Shown: positions 46,161 through 59,046, counted from the first letter of the stretch. The stretch: 64,000 nucleotides of DNA from Panopea generosa (GCA_029582155.1 CM055906.1:11899101-11963100); one strand, 5' to 3'. Numbers and translations are program-made. The notes: generated by a model from the letters alone, not told the origin.

Positions 46161-46966
46161 CTACCTCATATTCGGTGTTTGATTGACTCATTTTGCCGAG
46201 CACATGACTTGCAAATTGTTTTTTTACAGGTACACTCCTTTAAATATTATAACATTATAATTCAAATCTCATTATCATATATGTATTTAAAGCATTTTCA
46301 TTGGACAACATCAATTTTTTAAAGACTTCTATTTTCGATAAAACCCTAGAGCAGGACTACTTTTACATTTCCCGCGTAAACAAAGAAGCATCGACATTTT
46401 GATGGTCGGTTTAACAGTATACGAACTTAAATGACGTGCACAACGGATCCACGTATATTTTAATAATAAAGTACAACAAAAACAAGTTTTAGCTACAGTC
46501 CTAGCTGTTTTATTCGGTTTATTGTTTTATAGATTTGTTTGGTTCAGCGATTTAACCGGGCGCCATAATCAGATCAGAAACAATGAATTAGGTCACAAAA
46601 TGTTCAGATTTGAGATGTATTTTGTACAATTGAACACAATGTTTACCGAACGTGAGTGCTAGCCGTTGACAAAACTCTCCATCAACCAATTTATTCAACA
46701 CAGGAAAAATGAAATAAGAACATGTACATGTAGTTGAAGTTCAGAAGCAAACGATCGTGAGACAATGTAAATACACAAACCCTGCGTTACCTTCAGACTT
46801 TATTTGATTTGTGCGTGATTCGACATTCTTTACACATGCATAAAAAACAGAAAAAAATAATTTAATCCTATAATAATACTACATTTGTTTATTTTCCGCA
46901 CTGCATTTTATACTTGCTATACAGGTTTACATCGCAGATCAACATAATTTATTGAAGAATTAAAAG

Positions 46967-47097
46967 CCGAATTTTGAGTTTTCGCAAGGAGATGAAGATC
47001 ATTAGGCCAGTTTAATGTTCGTGAAGCCTTAAGTGCTTCTCGGCAACATTAAACTTGTCTTGTGTTTTAAACCACCCGATGAAAACTCAAAATTCGG
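46967..47097. repeat. Foldback hairpin in the spacer
   Basis: CCGAATTTTGAGTTTTC at 46967-46983 is exactly inverted at 47081-47097. Inner arms CCAGTTTAATGTT and AACATTAAACTTG also pair. It may be a MITE or a structured RNA gene; no homologue is present in the window. Confidence 0.75.
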
Positions 47098-48480
47098 TTT
47101 CAAAGGAAGTCTATAAAAAAAACAGGCTAGAAATGTCTTTAAAACCAAATAATTATTAACATGAATAAAAAGCATCTTATTATCATGAATAAAGCAAATC
47201 CCCCAAAACGTGACAAAGTCGATATTTAAAATGGAGTGGTAAACGAAATCCCCATTCTTAAAATATACAGCACTTAGCTACTGTTTGACGTCATTCAGAC
47301 TCTTTCTAAGACGAAACATTTTTACTACGTGTTAACCTGTATCAATGGCGGATCTACTCTTAAAAAATCGGCGTATGTCTCCTCCCTCCTTTACTCTCAC
47401 ATGCTATTAAAATGCACTATAGTTGTACTGAAAACCTGTTTGCTCGTTCAGATTTTGTGCTGCGCTCCCCTCCAAGCTGAAATCCTGGATCCACCCATGT
47501 GTATTATTTATACGTCACAAAATGTGTTGCACTTTTAAGCGGGAAATCTATTTTAGTCTAACCTAGGCGCACAGCCCAAGTTAGGAAATCCCTTTTTTAT
47601 ATTAGTTTGATAGGTTTAAATATATATTGTTGGCTAAACGAGGTCAGTGAGTATATACAGTCATGTTATATTAAAAAATATATATTTTAGCCAATTTTAA
47701 AAGTTTGATAAATCCTTATAAATTCCCTTTAATCCTTATAATTACATTATATTTTCCAACTATTTTAGATAAAACTATTGCGTTATTTTTGCCAATTTGA
47801 CATAGAAGCAGCAAATTATACGCATTAAACCACAAAGCAAAGGTCATGAATGTAACGGCGACTTTGTCAACATACTGAATACACGCATTTGTTTGGTATC
47901 TTATGAACTTAACCGCAACGTGACTCTCACAAGAAAAAAACAGAATGGTGCAACAAATGAAATGCAAATTGATCCGATTTAGCTCTGCCCAGCTGCAAAT
48001 GTTTTTCACTGAGAAATGAAATGCAGTTAATATATATAGTTCATTTAGGCTAATTGCAATAAAATGTAAATATTGAGTAATAAAGGCATCTGGTGTATAA
48101 ATACAGGTCAAATAAAATGTCTAATACTAACATGCACTTGATGGTATCTTTTCTGCCTGTCTGCCTGACAGTCCGTCTGTTCGACCTATCGCCCGCCAAT
48201 ACGACCTTCAACACTAAAAATATTCATCCGTCCGTCCGTCCGTCCACCCGCACATCCATGTATCAATGTATCCATTCCTTCATCGTGCTTATAATACTCA
48301 TGAGTAGCGCCCAGCTTTGTTCGTCCGTGCGTACAAATATATGTCACACATGTCATTCTTTCATTGTCATCAAATAATATAAATTTAGAGGTAGCCATAA
48401 TATGAAACTTAGAATTTGAAACTTAAAACTTAAAAAACTTGGAAATTTAATATTTGATATTTACCAGTAAGCAATATTGA

Positions 48481-48600
48481 TTATAGTCCAACCAGCGACC
48501 GTGGTGTTTAAAGTTTGTCTATAGTCCAACCTGCGCCCATAGTGTCCTTAGTTTGTATATAGTTCAACCAGCCACCATGGTGTCTATAGTGTGTCTGCTG
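48481..48600. repeat. Orphan 38-bp satellite units outside the right arm
   Basis: ATAGTCCAACCAGCGACCGT and following units belong to the array inside the arm but lie on the spacer side of its inner edge. About 25 bp of non-repeat sequence and the mirrored boundary separate them from the arm. Confidence 0.85.
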
Positions 48601-48706
48601 TTGTATATGCAGGTATGTAAACCATAAAGGAGTGTACCTGTAAAAAAACAATTTGCAAGTCATGTGCTCGGCAAAATGAGTCAATCAAACACCGAATATG
48701 AGGTAG

Positions 48707-49628
48707 TTCAAGCAGCGACCATGGTGTCTATAGTTTATATATAGTTCAAGCAGCGACCATGGTGTCTATAGTTTGTATATAGTTCGAGCAGCGACCATGG
48801 TGTTTATAGTTTGTCTATAGTCCAACCTGCGCCCATAGTGTCCTTAGTTTGTATATAGTTCAACCAGCCACCATGGTGTTTATAGTGTGTCTATAGTTCA
48901 ACCAGCGACCGTGGTGTCTATAGTTTGTCTATAGTTCAAGCAGCGACGATGGTGTTTATAGTTTGTCTATAGTCCAACCTGCGCCCATAGTGTCCTTAGT
49001 TTGTATATAGTTCAACCAGCCACCATGGTGTTTATAGTGTGTCTATAGTTCAACCAGCGACCGTGGTGTCTATAGTTTGTCTATAGTTCAACCAGCGACC
49101 GTGGTGTCTATAGTTTGTACATAGTCCAAGCAGCGACCTTGGTGTCTATATTTTGTATATAGTTCAACCAGCGACCGTGGTGTCTATAGTTTGTACATAG
49201 TCCAAGCAGCGACCTTGGTGTCTATATTTTGTCTATAGTTCAACCAGCGACCGTGGTGTCTATAGTTTGTACATAGTCCAAGCAGCGACCTTGGTGTCTA
49301 TATTTTGTATATAGTTCAACCAGCGACCGTGGTGTCTATAGTTTGTACATAGTCCAAGCAGCGACCGTGGTGTCTATATTTTGTATATAGTCCAACCAGC
49401 GACCATGGTGTCTATAGTTTGTTTATAGTCCAACCAACGACTATGGTGTCTATATTTTGTATATAGTTCAATCAGCGACCATGGTGTCTATAGTTTGTAT
49501 ATAGTTTGTATTTAGTTTGTATATAGTTTTTATATAGATTGTATATAGTTTGTGTATAGTTTGTATATAGTTCAACCAGCGACCATGGTGTCAATAGTTT
49601 GTATATAATTTGTATATAGTTTGACTAT
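48707..49628. repeat. 38-bp satellite (right arm)
   Basis: Mirror of 45238-46160, with the same order of variant units. Confidence 0.95.
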
Positions 49629-50245
49629 AGAATGATCGAACTATGCACCTCTGGTTCGACTACAAAGATGTCATTCTCAAACCACTGGTTCACTTACTGC
49701 TTCTATTTAGTGATATCACCTTAAGAGAAACCAAAGTGCTTCGATCAACTTAAATGGTCGACATTGTGTCGAAATTTCATTCGCCTTCTTCTACAAGTAT
49801 CGTGAGGGGAAGTTGTGAGCTACTAGCAATATAATTTCATTTATGTTTTACGGCACAACACACACTAAAGTTAGTACTGATTCGGAACTCGAGAATACGT
49901 TCAATTTATTAGACTACCGTTGAAAGTAAGTTTGATATTCGTTTTTCGTCTTTTGATATTTAAGTATGTAACCCTGCAATATTGGAGGATGATAAATTAA
50001 GATTCCAGTTAGATACCGAAAGACAAAAGACGAATATTAACTAACTTCAGTCTACCTTATCAAACCCTCACTACAATGATGTATGCTATACAGGGAATCC
50101 TCCAATTAAGCTTGAAATTTAACAATGAATTTGCAAGTATCTAAGCGCCATCAGAGTCATTTCATACAATACATTCACTTCTTGTACACTTGCGTGGTTC
50201 GTTAACGACTCTATACTACATGTATAATGGAGAGCGCAATATTTT

Positions 50246-50511
50246 AGTCAGCTCGCACAACTTCAGATCCGGCGTTTGGTGTTCACCCAAAGCGGTGAGC
50301 ATCTTGTTCTTCGTGACGATTTGAGCTACGACACTGTATCTATAAGTAATTCGTCCTCCATTTCTTCATATCAGGTGATGCAGCAGTCAGTTACTTGTAA
50401 AAGAACAGCTATGTGCCGGTAAGAGACATAGGAACCCGCTTAGGTTAACTGACCGCAATAACACGACTGACATACTGTTGCAAAAACGACGCTAAATTAA
50501 AGAATGAAATT
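50246..50511 (+). repeat. SINE family D, second copy (right arm)
   Basis: Mirror of 44355-44620. Confidence 0.75.
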
Positions 50512-50512
50512 C

Positions 50513-50719
50513 ATTCATTCATTCGTTCGTTCGTTCGTTCGTTCGTTCGTTCGTTCGTTTATTTATTTATTTTTTATTTATTTATTTATTTTTTTTTTAC
50601 TTATTGAATTATTGGCTTAATTAATTATTGCTTGATTTATATATTGATTTACTGATTGATTGATTGATTGATATATTGATTGATATATTGATTGATATAT
50701 TGATTGATTGATTGATTGG
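50513..50719. repeat. Compound microsatellite (right arm)
   Basis: Mirror of 44155-44353, with nine TTCG units instead of seven. Confidence 0.95.
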
Positions 50720-50855
50720 TTTTCATTATTTTGTGATCATTTGAATTTAAAGCGGTTTCATGAAATAAATGTACACAGTTCAATACAGGTACAGGTGTGT
50801 ATTGTTTTCATGAAACCGATATACACACTAATGCACACTGTTCAATACTGGTACA

Positions 50856-51139
50856 CCGGGCCCCCGTGGCGCAGTGGATAGTGTTCAGGTCTGTCGGTCA
50901 AATGGGGTTGTTCCCGCATGGGTTCGAGCCCAGGTCCTGCTACATTTATTTGTAACGATTTGACAAAAGACATTGTGTCCCGCGCCATTCGTTTCTCACT
51001 TTGACTCATGTGAGAAAGTTGTCAGTTACTTGCAGAGAAAATGTGTGGAGTACTGGTTAGAAAACCCTGGAAACATGGTTAGGTTAACTGACTGCCGTAT
51101 AAAACTGAACAAGTGTTGAAAAACGTCGTTAAACTCAAT
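50856..51139 (+). repeat. SINE family D, full length (right arm)
   Basis: Mirror of 43735-44018. The tRNA-like head reads forward from CCCGTGGCGCAGTGGATAG. Confidence 0.85.
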
Positions 51140-51504
51140 GCAAACAAACATTCAACAATATGAATAGTTTTATTAGATATTAATATTTTCAGATTTCAAA
51201 AGTATTTCTTTATTTGCTGTTATTTCTGATGAACATGCGTCAGTGATAAAACATAAATACACATAAATACACACACAGACTTGTAGCTGTTTAAACACAA
51301 GCAATCAATATACGCATTTCGCTATAAATGTAATAAATAAACAACAAACCAAGTCAAGCAAGTAGTTTTTTTTAAAGGAAATCATAGGATCTTTTACATT
51401 CTTATCGTTAACTGACCATATATGATTTTATATTATGTACAGTTGTTTGGTTGTATAATCATACATGGTTGTTAGGCAATTGAGAAATTGAAATGAACAC
51501 AGTC

Positions 51505-53081
51505 TATTAATGTACTCGGAACTCGGATGCAATATCTGTGGCCTCTTGGAACATCGCATCCCAAACAAGCTGGTCTGCCCGCTCGTCGCGAAATATCTGC
51601 ATGACTACCTTTGTCTCACGTACTACCTCTATCAGATCCATGTCGACCTGGAGTAAAACGTATTTGAAGCTAGAATCAATGGTTGTATGATATTAACGGC
51701 ATATCAACACAAAAACAAAGCATATTACGCGCATGTACATTTTTATGCGCATAATTTAAGTAGCAATCAATCATACATTTTTATAAAATATTATATAGAA
51801 TTAAATGGGGAAAACAGTGAGACGATGTGATCATGTTGGAATTTTGAGAAGGATAATTCGGTCACTTTTAAAACATAAATTCAGTGAGATGGTTTCACTG
51901 AATAACGGTGCATGTGAACGGTCACTAGTATCATGTATGGTGCGATAGAGTCGGGTCTGTCGGACGTGACAAGCATGCTGGTATATCGCATATCACACGG
52001 TCTATTAGATAAATAGTTTATCCTGATATCATTCTGATTTTTAACATATTTACAGAATGAAATATTGTCATTTTACCATAATTACGACATACATAGTGTG
52101 AGATGTACCTTTTGTAACATTGAGGTCAGACCAACTTAATTCGCTAGCGACTAGTGTAACTATGAACGGGAATTGAAGAATGGCATTCAAGTACAGTCCC
52201 GCCTTCACGTCCCCGTCTTCTTGAAGATGTTCTAAACCATGGACAACTACACGGAATGATGTTTTGAATGTAGATAGAGAGTCCGCTCTGCTCATCCATC
52301 TGGTCTCGCAAAGTGTTTTGAGCTTCCTTCGGCCATCCATGTTTCCTTAGTTACTGCATTAGTAGCTAGCTCATACATAAATGCAGATAGACGCTTTGCC
52401 GAATAGTCGAAGGCGAAAGCAACTTCCTGAACCGTTGCCATCATCGTGCGTACACACTGGATCTTTGAGCTATGCACTAGTGAAAGGTTCAAGCAATGGG
52501 ATTTGAGGCTCCGTTGTAGCATTGCGCACGTATTTTGAGAATGTCTAGGCCACACTCCTGTAAATATGTTAAAATCAATTGCGCCAAGTAAGTTCCTTTA
52601 ATTGATATACATGTCAAAAATCCAATAAATTGTTCATGGACCTCCTTATTCTCCACTTTTTTAACGTACCAAACACAAATAGATAGCTGTCCCCTTGTTG
52701 CGCTGTCAGTGGCCTCGTCTGCTATTATAGCATAACAACCAGAGCGTTTACATTCATCCGTTATTTCAGATAATAACTGGTCGCCGCATAATTGTATAAT
52801 ACGTCAGGTGACGTATACTTTGCTTTTTAATGTACGTTGGCAAGATGGTCGGCTAGAATTTCATCATTCTTTGCCTTACTTTGAAGGTTGGCCATAAAAT
52901 TACTTTTGTCCTCTGTGTGGCCCCTGATTGCTATGTTTTGTTGACCTAATAACACCAGTGTTTCTATAATCTCCCGCAATATGTGTCCGATTTCGTGCAC
53001 ACTATTTTTCACACTGGTAGACAGTTGAGAGTTTATGGATTCGTTCTTTCCAGAGATCACGTCCTCGAAATTATCCGCCAA
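51505..53081 (-). pseudogene. hAT-type transposase remnant (right arm)
   Basis: Exact mirror of 41793-43369, with the same frameshifts, stop codons and internal deletion. The decay therefore preceded the inverted duplication. The transposase cannot be functional and is not the cause of the duplication by itself. Confidence 0.85.
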
Positions 53082-53178
53082 TACTATTGATGAACTGTGT
53101 ATATCTTAAACTGAATGCCTCTGTAATAGACTGTAAAATGTTATTTCTTGATTATATAAAAAAAAATAATAAAAAATT

Positions 53179-53250
53179 GATTGAGTCCCAGGATCGATCC
53201 CGGGGCGCCAGAGCGTGAAGCGAATATTCTACCACTGAGCTATAATGATG
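53179..53250 (-). pseudogene. tRNA-like sequence (right arm)
   Basis: Mirror of 41624-41695. Confidence 0.55.
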
Positions 53251-54004
53251 TTGCTAATTATGAACGTTTAATTAATGCATTTTATACTTATCATTATAAA
53301 TTTTAAGCTAAACAATATGAGAAATATATTTTATCCTTCAAAAATTAAACACAGACTATAGCGATTACTGTAAATTAATTAGATCTATATCTATTAAAAT
53401 CTTAACAAAGTTTCATAACTTCAACCAAGAATAAATGCATTTATGATGCACAATAAGTTCTTTCGTTCGTTACCTGGAAGGGAAACGATAGTCTTTGACC
53501 AATATCTATTTCTCCGTCAATAAACGCATCTAACTTTCGTCATCCCAAACCCGGGATTCACCTGGATCCGGATAGGGGGGAGGGGGTCATTAATAGTGGA
53601 CATTTTTAATTTTAGCGCAATGTAAACAATAATCTGGATCATGCAGGCGATTGCGTTACGAAATAACCGGTGTACCGTGATATTGTCACCATCATAACCA
53701 TCAGAACGAGTGGGAAAGGGTTTATAGAAATTGCACGATTTAAATATATATACATTTTAATATTTTCTTTACACATTTTTATACGTGAAGAGTGCGTTGT
53801 GGATGTGTTAGACTATGGCTTATAATATATATTATTATTGTACTATCATGATGGAGATGAACATGTATATGTTTATGCTAATTAAATATTGACTTTTTGG
53901 GGATCGGCGTCAGTTGCGATTCCTCGTTTCTTTAGTTGTTTAGAGGAGATTCGGTCCGTGACGGTGCAGTGCAATAGGAATCAGAAAGAAACAGTTATCT
54001 TTTT
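53251..54004. other. Unassigned sequence of the right arm
   Basis: Mirror of 40870-41623. Nothing was recognised. Confidence 0.5.
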
Positions 54005-54226
54005 TTGCTATGGAATGTGCAGGGTATTAACTCAAAACTGAACGATTGTGAATTTATAAATTTTATTTCCGATTATGACATATTGCTGTTAACTGAAACA
54101 TGGACTTCTCAATCAGCAAATGCGAAAATTGAAGGTTATGAATATTTCGATTGTCCTCGTCCTAAATTTAACCGTAGGACAAAACGTTATAGCGACGGTG
54201 TTAGAGTATACTTTAAAGAAATTTAG
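54005..54226 (+). pseudogene. LINE endonuclease fragment (right arm)
   Basis: Identical in translation to 40648-40869 (73 codons). It is an isolated APE-type endonuclease N-terminus with no reverse transcriptase nearby. Confidence 0.8.
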
Positions 54227-54269
54227 CGCAATAATTTAGAAAATGTTAATATCAATCTTAATGGTATAA

Positions 54270-56465
54270 TCTGGTTTATTATTTATTTATTTCGAAATAT
54301 GTTTATATATTTATTATTATTTATTAATTTCGAAATATTTCTGCAGGATTTTTTATTCTTATTTTTTTTTTTCAAAGATTAATACTTTCTAAATAAGATT
54401 AAGAAGTTTATTATCACTGATGTATTTCGAAATAAGTTTTGAACTTTATCATTATTTATTGATTCGAAATATTTCTGCAGAATTTTAGTCTTAATGTATT
54501 ATTTTCGAAGATTTTAACACTTTCTAAATAAGCTTTAGAATTTTATTATCATCTAGTTATTTCGAAATAAGTTAAGAGCTTTATTGTTATTCATTTATTT
54601 TGAAATATTTTAGCAGAACTTTATTATTATTCATTTATTTCGAAATAAATTCAGAACTTTATTATCACTAATTGATTCTAAATATTTTGGCAGAACTTTA
54701 TTCTTATTGTAATATTTTCAAAGACTTTAATATTTTCTAAACCAGTTTTTGAACTTTATTATTATTTATTTATTTCGAAATAAGTTTAGAGCTTTATTGT
54801 TGTTTATTTATTTCGAAATATTTTGGCAGAACTTTTTTATTAATTATTTATTTCGAAATAAGTTTAGAACTTCATTATTACTAATTTATTCTTAATTTTG
54901 TGGCAGAACTTTATTTTCCAAGACTTTGATATTTTCTAAATAAGTTTTAGAACTTTATTTTTATTTATTTATTTCGAAATAAGTTTAGAGCTTTATTGTT
55001 GTTTATTTATTTCGAAATATTTTGGCAGAACTTTTTTATTAATTATTTATTTCGAAATAAGTTTAGAACTTCATTATTACTAATTTATTCTTAATTTTAT
55101 GGCAGAACTTTATTTTCCAAGACTTTGATATTTTCTAAATAAGTTTTAGAACTTTATTTTTATTTATTTATTTCGAAATAAGTTTAGAACTTTACTATTA
55201 TTTATTGATTGGAAATAATATGGTCGAACTTTATTATCATTTATTTATTTCGAAATATATCGAAATAAGTTTAAAAATTTATTAGTATTAATATTAGTAT
55301 TGATTAACTTGAATTATTTAGGCTGAAATTTATTCTTATTGTATTATTTTCAAAGACTTCAATACTTTCTAAATAAGATTAAGACGTTTAGATTCGAAAT
55401 TAGTTTAAAACTTTATTATTATTTATTGATTCGAAATCAGTTTAGAACTTTATTATTATTTATTTTTACCAAATATTTTTGCAGAACTTTATTCTTATTG
55501 TACTATTTTCAATGACTTTAATACTTTATAAAAAAGTATAAGAACTTAAATTATTATTTATTTATATCGAAACATAAAAAAAATAATTATAAAGTTCTAC
55601 CAAAATATTTCGTAAAATAGTTCTAAACTTATTTCGATTCTATAAATATAATAAAATTCTAGACTTATTTCGAAATAAAAAAATAAGTATAAAGTTCTGA
55701 TTCAATATATCGAAATAAATAAATTATAATAAAGTTTTAAACCTTATTTAGAAAGTAATATTGTCTTTGAAAATAACAGAATAATAATAAAGATTTGCCA
55801 AAATATTTCGGGAAAAAAAGTAATAATAAAGTTTTACGAAGTTCTACCGAAATATTTCAAATAAATCAATAATAATAAAGTTAAGTTAAGAACTTTATTA
55901 TTTAGAAAGTAATATCGTCTTTGAAAATAATAGAATAATAATAAAGATTTGCCAAAATGTTTCGGGGAAAAAAGTAATAATAAAGTTCTTAACTTATTTC
56001 GAAATAAATAAATAACACTAAACGTCAAAAAAAATATTCAGGAAGTATTCAGTTAAGTCTTTGAAATTAATACAATAAGATTAAAGTTCTGCCGAAATAT
56101 TTCAAATAAATCAATAATAATAAAGTTCTAAATTTATTTCGATATTTTTCGAAATAAATGAATAATAATAAAGTTCTGCCAAAATATTTCCAATAAATAA
56201 ATAATAATAAAGTCCTCAACTTATTTCGAAATAAATAAATAATAATAAAGTTCTGCCAAAATATTTCGTATGAATAAATTAAAATAAAGTTCTTAACTTA
56301 TTTCGAATCAATAAATAATAAAGAAAGTTCTAACAATATTTCGAAATATATAAATAATAATAAAGTTCTAAACTTATTTCGAAATAAATAAATAATAATA
56401 AAGTTCTGCCAAAATATTTCCAATAAATAATAATAAAGTCCTCAACTTATTTCGAAATAAATAAA
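54270..56465. repeat. AT-rich palindrome array, extending beyond the right arm
   Basis: Mirror of the left array up to 55919. It then continues about 550 bp with the same kinds of unit. The outer breakpoint of the duplication therefore falls inside the array. Confidence 0.9.
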
Positions 56466-57155
56466 TAAATTATATTAGCCAAGCGTCCAAAAGAACTAAA
56501 CATAAAATAACAAGCAATTGTGTGACTCGGACGAACGCGACAAAGGGGATGTTTTGATTGGCCGGCTTGTGACAATGGCTGCATGTGGTATAGTTTATAT
56601 TCGGCTCGACAGACAGATAGTATAGTGGCAATGATCACTTCATGATAAGCTGTGATTAGTGTCTCGCGAGATCATCGCCTCTGATTTTTGTGTGACGAAT
56701 TATTATCAAATCAAAAGGTAAAACATACTAAAATGGCGTTTTTAAACACTTAGTGAAACTTGAATTCGTAAATACATTTTTATTAGTAGCTAGAAGACAT
56801 GCTTGTAACTGTGTAATTTATTCAAAATAGTAATAACAAATAAACACTTTATTTTTTCTGAGGTCAAAGTTCAATATTAAACTTTTTTTTTTAAAAATCG
56901 TATTTAGTTTTTGATAGAATTTGATTTAAATACACATTGTTAAAAGAGAGGGTATGCTTTTTTATTTAAGTATCTATCCATTTACATGTCCCTCGCTAAC
57001 AATCCTTGTATAAACTACTGATACTGCCGTCTCATAATTGTAACACGGGTTCAATCCCCGTCTTATCAGCCCATCAGTAGTACAGGCAGTATTTTCTTCA
57101 TGTCTCGTAAGTTACTACGCGCTACTAAGATTAATATGGATGTGCTTTATGTAGT
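56466..57155. other. Unassigned sequence with a tRNA-like remnant
   Basis: Near 57045-57062 ACGGGTTCAATCCCCGT forms a perfect T-arm. Only about 20 nt separate it from any candidate acceptor strand, so this is a truncated tRNA or SINE head. Confidence 0.45.
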
Positions 57156-57212
57156 TTGAAATGAATGAATGAATGAATGAATGAATGAATGAATGCATGA
57201 ATGAATGAATGA
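57156..57212. repeat. AATG microsatellite
   Basis: AATG tetramers with one GCATG interruption. Confidence 0.95.
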
Positions 57213-57395
57213 TGAATAGGGTTTTACGGCGTACAACCCATTGTAGATTATTCGACGCCAATAGGAAGGATGATTCAAAGTTCACTCTACATGTACAAAA
57301 ACAAGAAATACCATAAAAAAATCAATAAAAGAATATGCAGAACTAACCTAGAACCTTGACACCTGCAGAACTGCAAATTCAAATTCTATCTTATG
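57213..57395. repeat. Dispersed repeat, family E
   Basis: Second copy of the 18572-18790 element: TTTTACGGCGTACAACCCAT, TTCGACGCCAATAGGAAGGA, CATGTACAAAAACAAGAAA, GACACCTGCAGAACTGC. An AATG-type microsatellite abuts it. Confidence 0.65.
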
Positions 57396-58047
57396 ACTCA
57401 AATTGTTGATTCTTAAAAGAAAATCAAGTAAAAAATGTTTAAATAATAAATAGCTAACACAAGGTGATAAATGACATCTACCGAAATCTATTCAATCTTC
57501 GAGTACAGGTACTGTTTGTAACTTTTATCATTGCACAACGAGAAGTAAATAATCTGTAAAATCAAAGGATGTAATTTTTGCTGATATAATGGAATCAAAT
57601 TAAGATTTCTGGGTACTTGATGTTAAGATCGGTGTAAATGTAAGCAAATATGGGTAATAAATTCCAATTAACGATTGTAAACCTGTCGCTACCACACTTT
57701 CTCGCGTTCTTGTAATAGTTAGAATTTTATTATTTTCGTCATAAGAAATATAGGCCTTGTTTGTGATTTTTTAACTGCACGTTTCAGACAATTTTTAAGT
57801 GTTTTTTTTCACTTTTTGACTGATAATATCATTATTCGTTACACTATGTACACTAATTATAGCGGAACCGCTAAGATCATGGTCACCAAGGTGTTATTCC
57901 AAGATTGAATTTTTTATGAAATGTTATTATAATTATATTGGTGAAACGGAAGTTTGTGCAGTTTAATTGATTTAAGACAAATGTTTCGAACACTTGCATG
58001 TTAAATATGTAATCAGTTCGATCTCAAAGGCACTACAATAATTATTA
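57396..58047. other. Unassigned sequence
   Basis: AT-rich. Nothing recognised. Confidence 0.5.
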
Positions 58048-58227
58048 TGATAATGATAATGATAATGAACAAATGAATGAATGAATGAATGAATCAATGA
58101 ATGAATGAATGAATGAATGAATGAATGAATGAATGAATGAATGAATGAATGAATGAATGAATGAATGAACGATGATGATGATGATGATAATGAATAAATG
58201 AATGAATGATGATGATGATGATGATGA
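58048..58227. repeat. AATG and GAT microsatellites
   Basis: AATG tetramers are flanked and followed by GATGAT / GATAAT trimers. Confidence 0.95.
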
Positions 58228-58580
58228 ACCTAATACCGCTATATAATCGCTAAAAATCGTTTAATTAACATGACAATTGTTTACAGAATGATTATAAAAT
58301 ACTTTTTTTCTTTAATACAGATATAAGTTTATCTCATTATTTATTCAACTGTGTCATTTCATTGACCTTTTATAGGTAAACAGGTCAAATATGGATTTAT
58401 CTTTATGGGGCCGAAAAACAAATACAAATCTGATGTTTTTGGTACGTTTCCCACAAACTTTAGGACGCTAGCTCCAACAAGGCGTATTTCATTCCACAAT
58501 AGCTAAGTTTTACCCAATTCATTGGTTATGAACAGATAATAAATATATTTATTATTTGTCAGTTAATATAACCAGTATTC
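58228..58580. other. Unassigned sequence
   Basis: Nothing recognised on either strand. Confidence 0.5.
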
Positions 58581-58755
58581 AATGGGGCGGTAGGATAGTG
58601 AATAAAGTGTAAGTCGGTCATGCCAGAGGTTTGGACTAGATCCCCAGCTCGGCCTGATGCCTCTCTAAAACCCCATTCAGTACTAGTTCCAACCAGGAAG
58701 CGGTTCATATAAGCCTTGAGCTTTCTTCGCAGTCGAGCTCAAATAAATTTGTATT
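58581..58755 (+). repeat. SINE family B
   Basis: CATTCAGTACTAGTTCCAAC, GGTTCATATAAGCCTTGAGC and TTTCTTCGCAGTCGAGCTCA align with the 10165-10385 SINE. The tRNA-like head is diverged. Confidence 0.75.
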
Positions 58756-59046
58756 ATATATGTATTAACCCCAAGAAGGACAATAATCGGTAATGTTGTT
58801 CGGATAGCAGCCTTGTTTATTCGGTTGCTACATACGTTATTTACATACATTTCTCAGTTAAATGTTCTTATTATTGAAACTCTAAATGACTTACAAAATA
58901 GACATTTTAAAAGTGAAAAATGTAAATGCAACGTTTGTACAACTTCTTTTACCTATGCCCAAGCACTGGTGCATTTATAAGGCAGCCAACTCAAAAAAGG
59001 TTAATGGACATATAATCCGTGACCTGAAAATTTATCAATGCAACAG
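58756..59046. other. Unassigned sequence
   Basis: Nothing recognised. Confidence 0.5.

Larger units (their letters stand above)
38958..46242 (+). repeat. Left arm of a 17-kb inverted duplication
   Basis: The arm is the reverse complement of 48625-55919. Mirrored coordinates sum to 94874 through most of the arm, 94877 at the outer end and 94867 at the inner end, so only a few small indels separate the arms. It ends outside at GACGATATT inside an AT-rich array and inside at TACACTCCTTTA. Contents from outside in: palindrome-rich array, LINE endonuclease fragment, tRNA-like sequence, hAT remnant, two SINEs, microsatellites, 38-bp satellite. Confidence 0.97.
46243..48624. other. Single-copy spacer between the inverted arms
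   Basis: No gene could be recognised. Open frames at 47329-47538, 47716-48111 and 48093-48377 lack domains. It contains a foldback hairpin at 46967-47097 and an orphan piece of the 38-bp satellite at 48481-48600. Confidence 0.7.
48625..55919 (-). repeat. Right arm of the 17-kb inverted duplication
   Basis: Reverse complement of 38958-46242, 10 bp longer overall. Differences seen: CGAA 9 versus 7 units, GGACACTATGGG versus GGACACTTATGGG in one satellite unit, and small indels in the outer array. Predicted peptides of both arms are identical. Confidence 0.97.

Noticed and set aside
47716-48111. 131-codon minus-strand frame in the spacer
   Set aside because: AT-rich, with no recognisable domain, splice signals or promoter; expected by chance in AT-rich DNA of this length.
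38958-55919. Interpreting the inverted duplication as a single giant transposon with long terminal inverted repeats
   Set aside because: No target duplication, no transposase in the spacer, and the outer ends fall inside an array at positions without defined termini.
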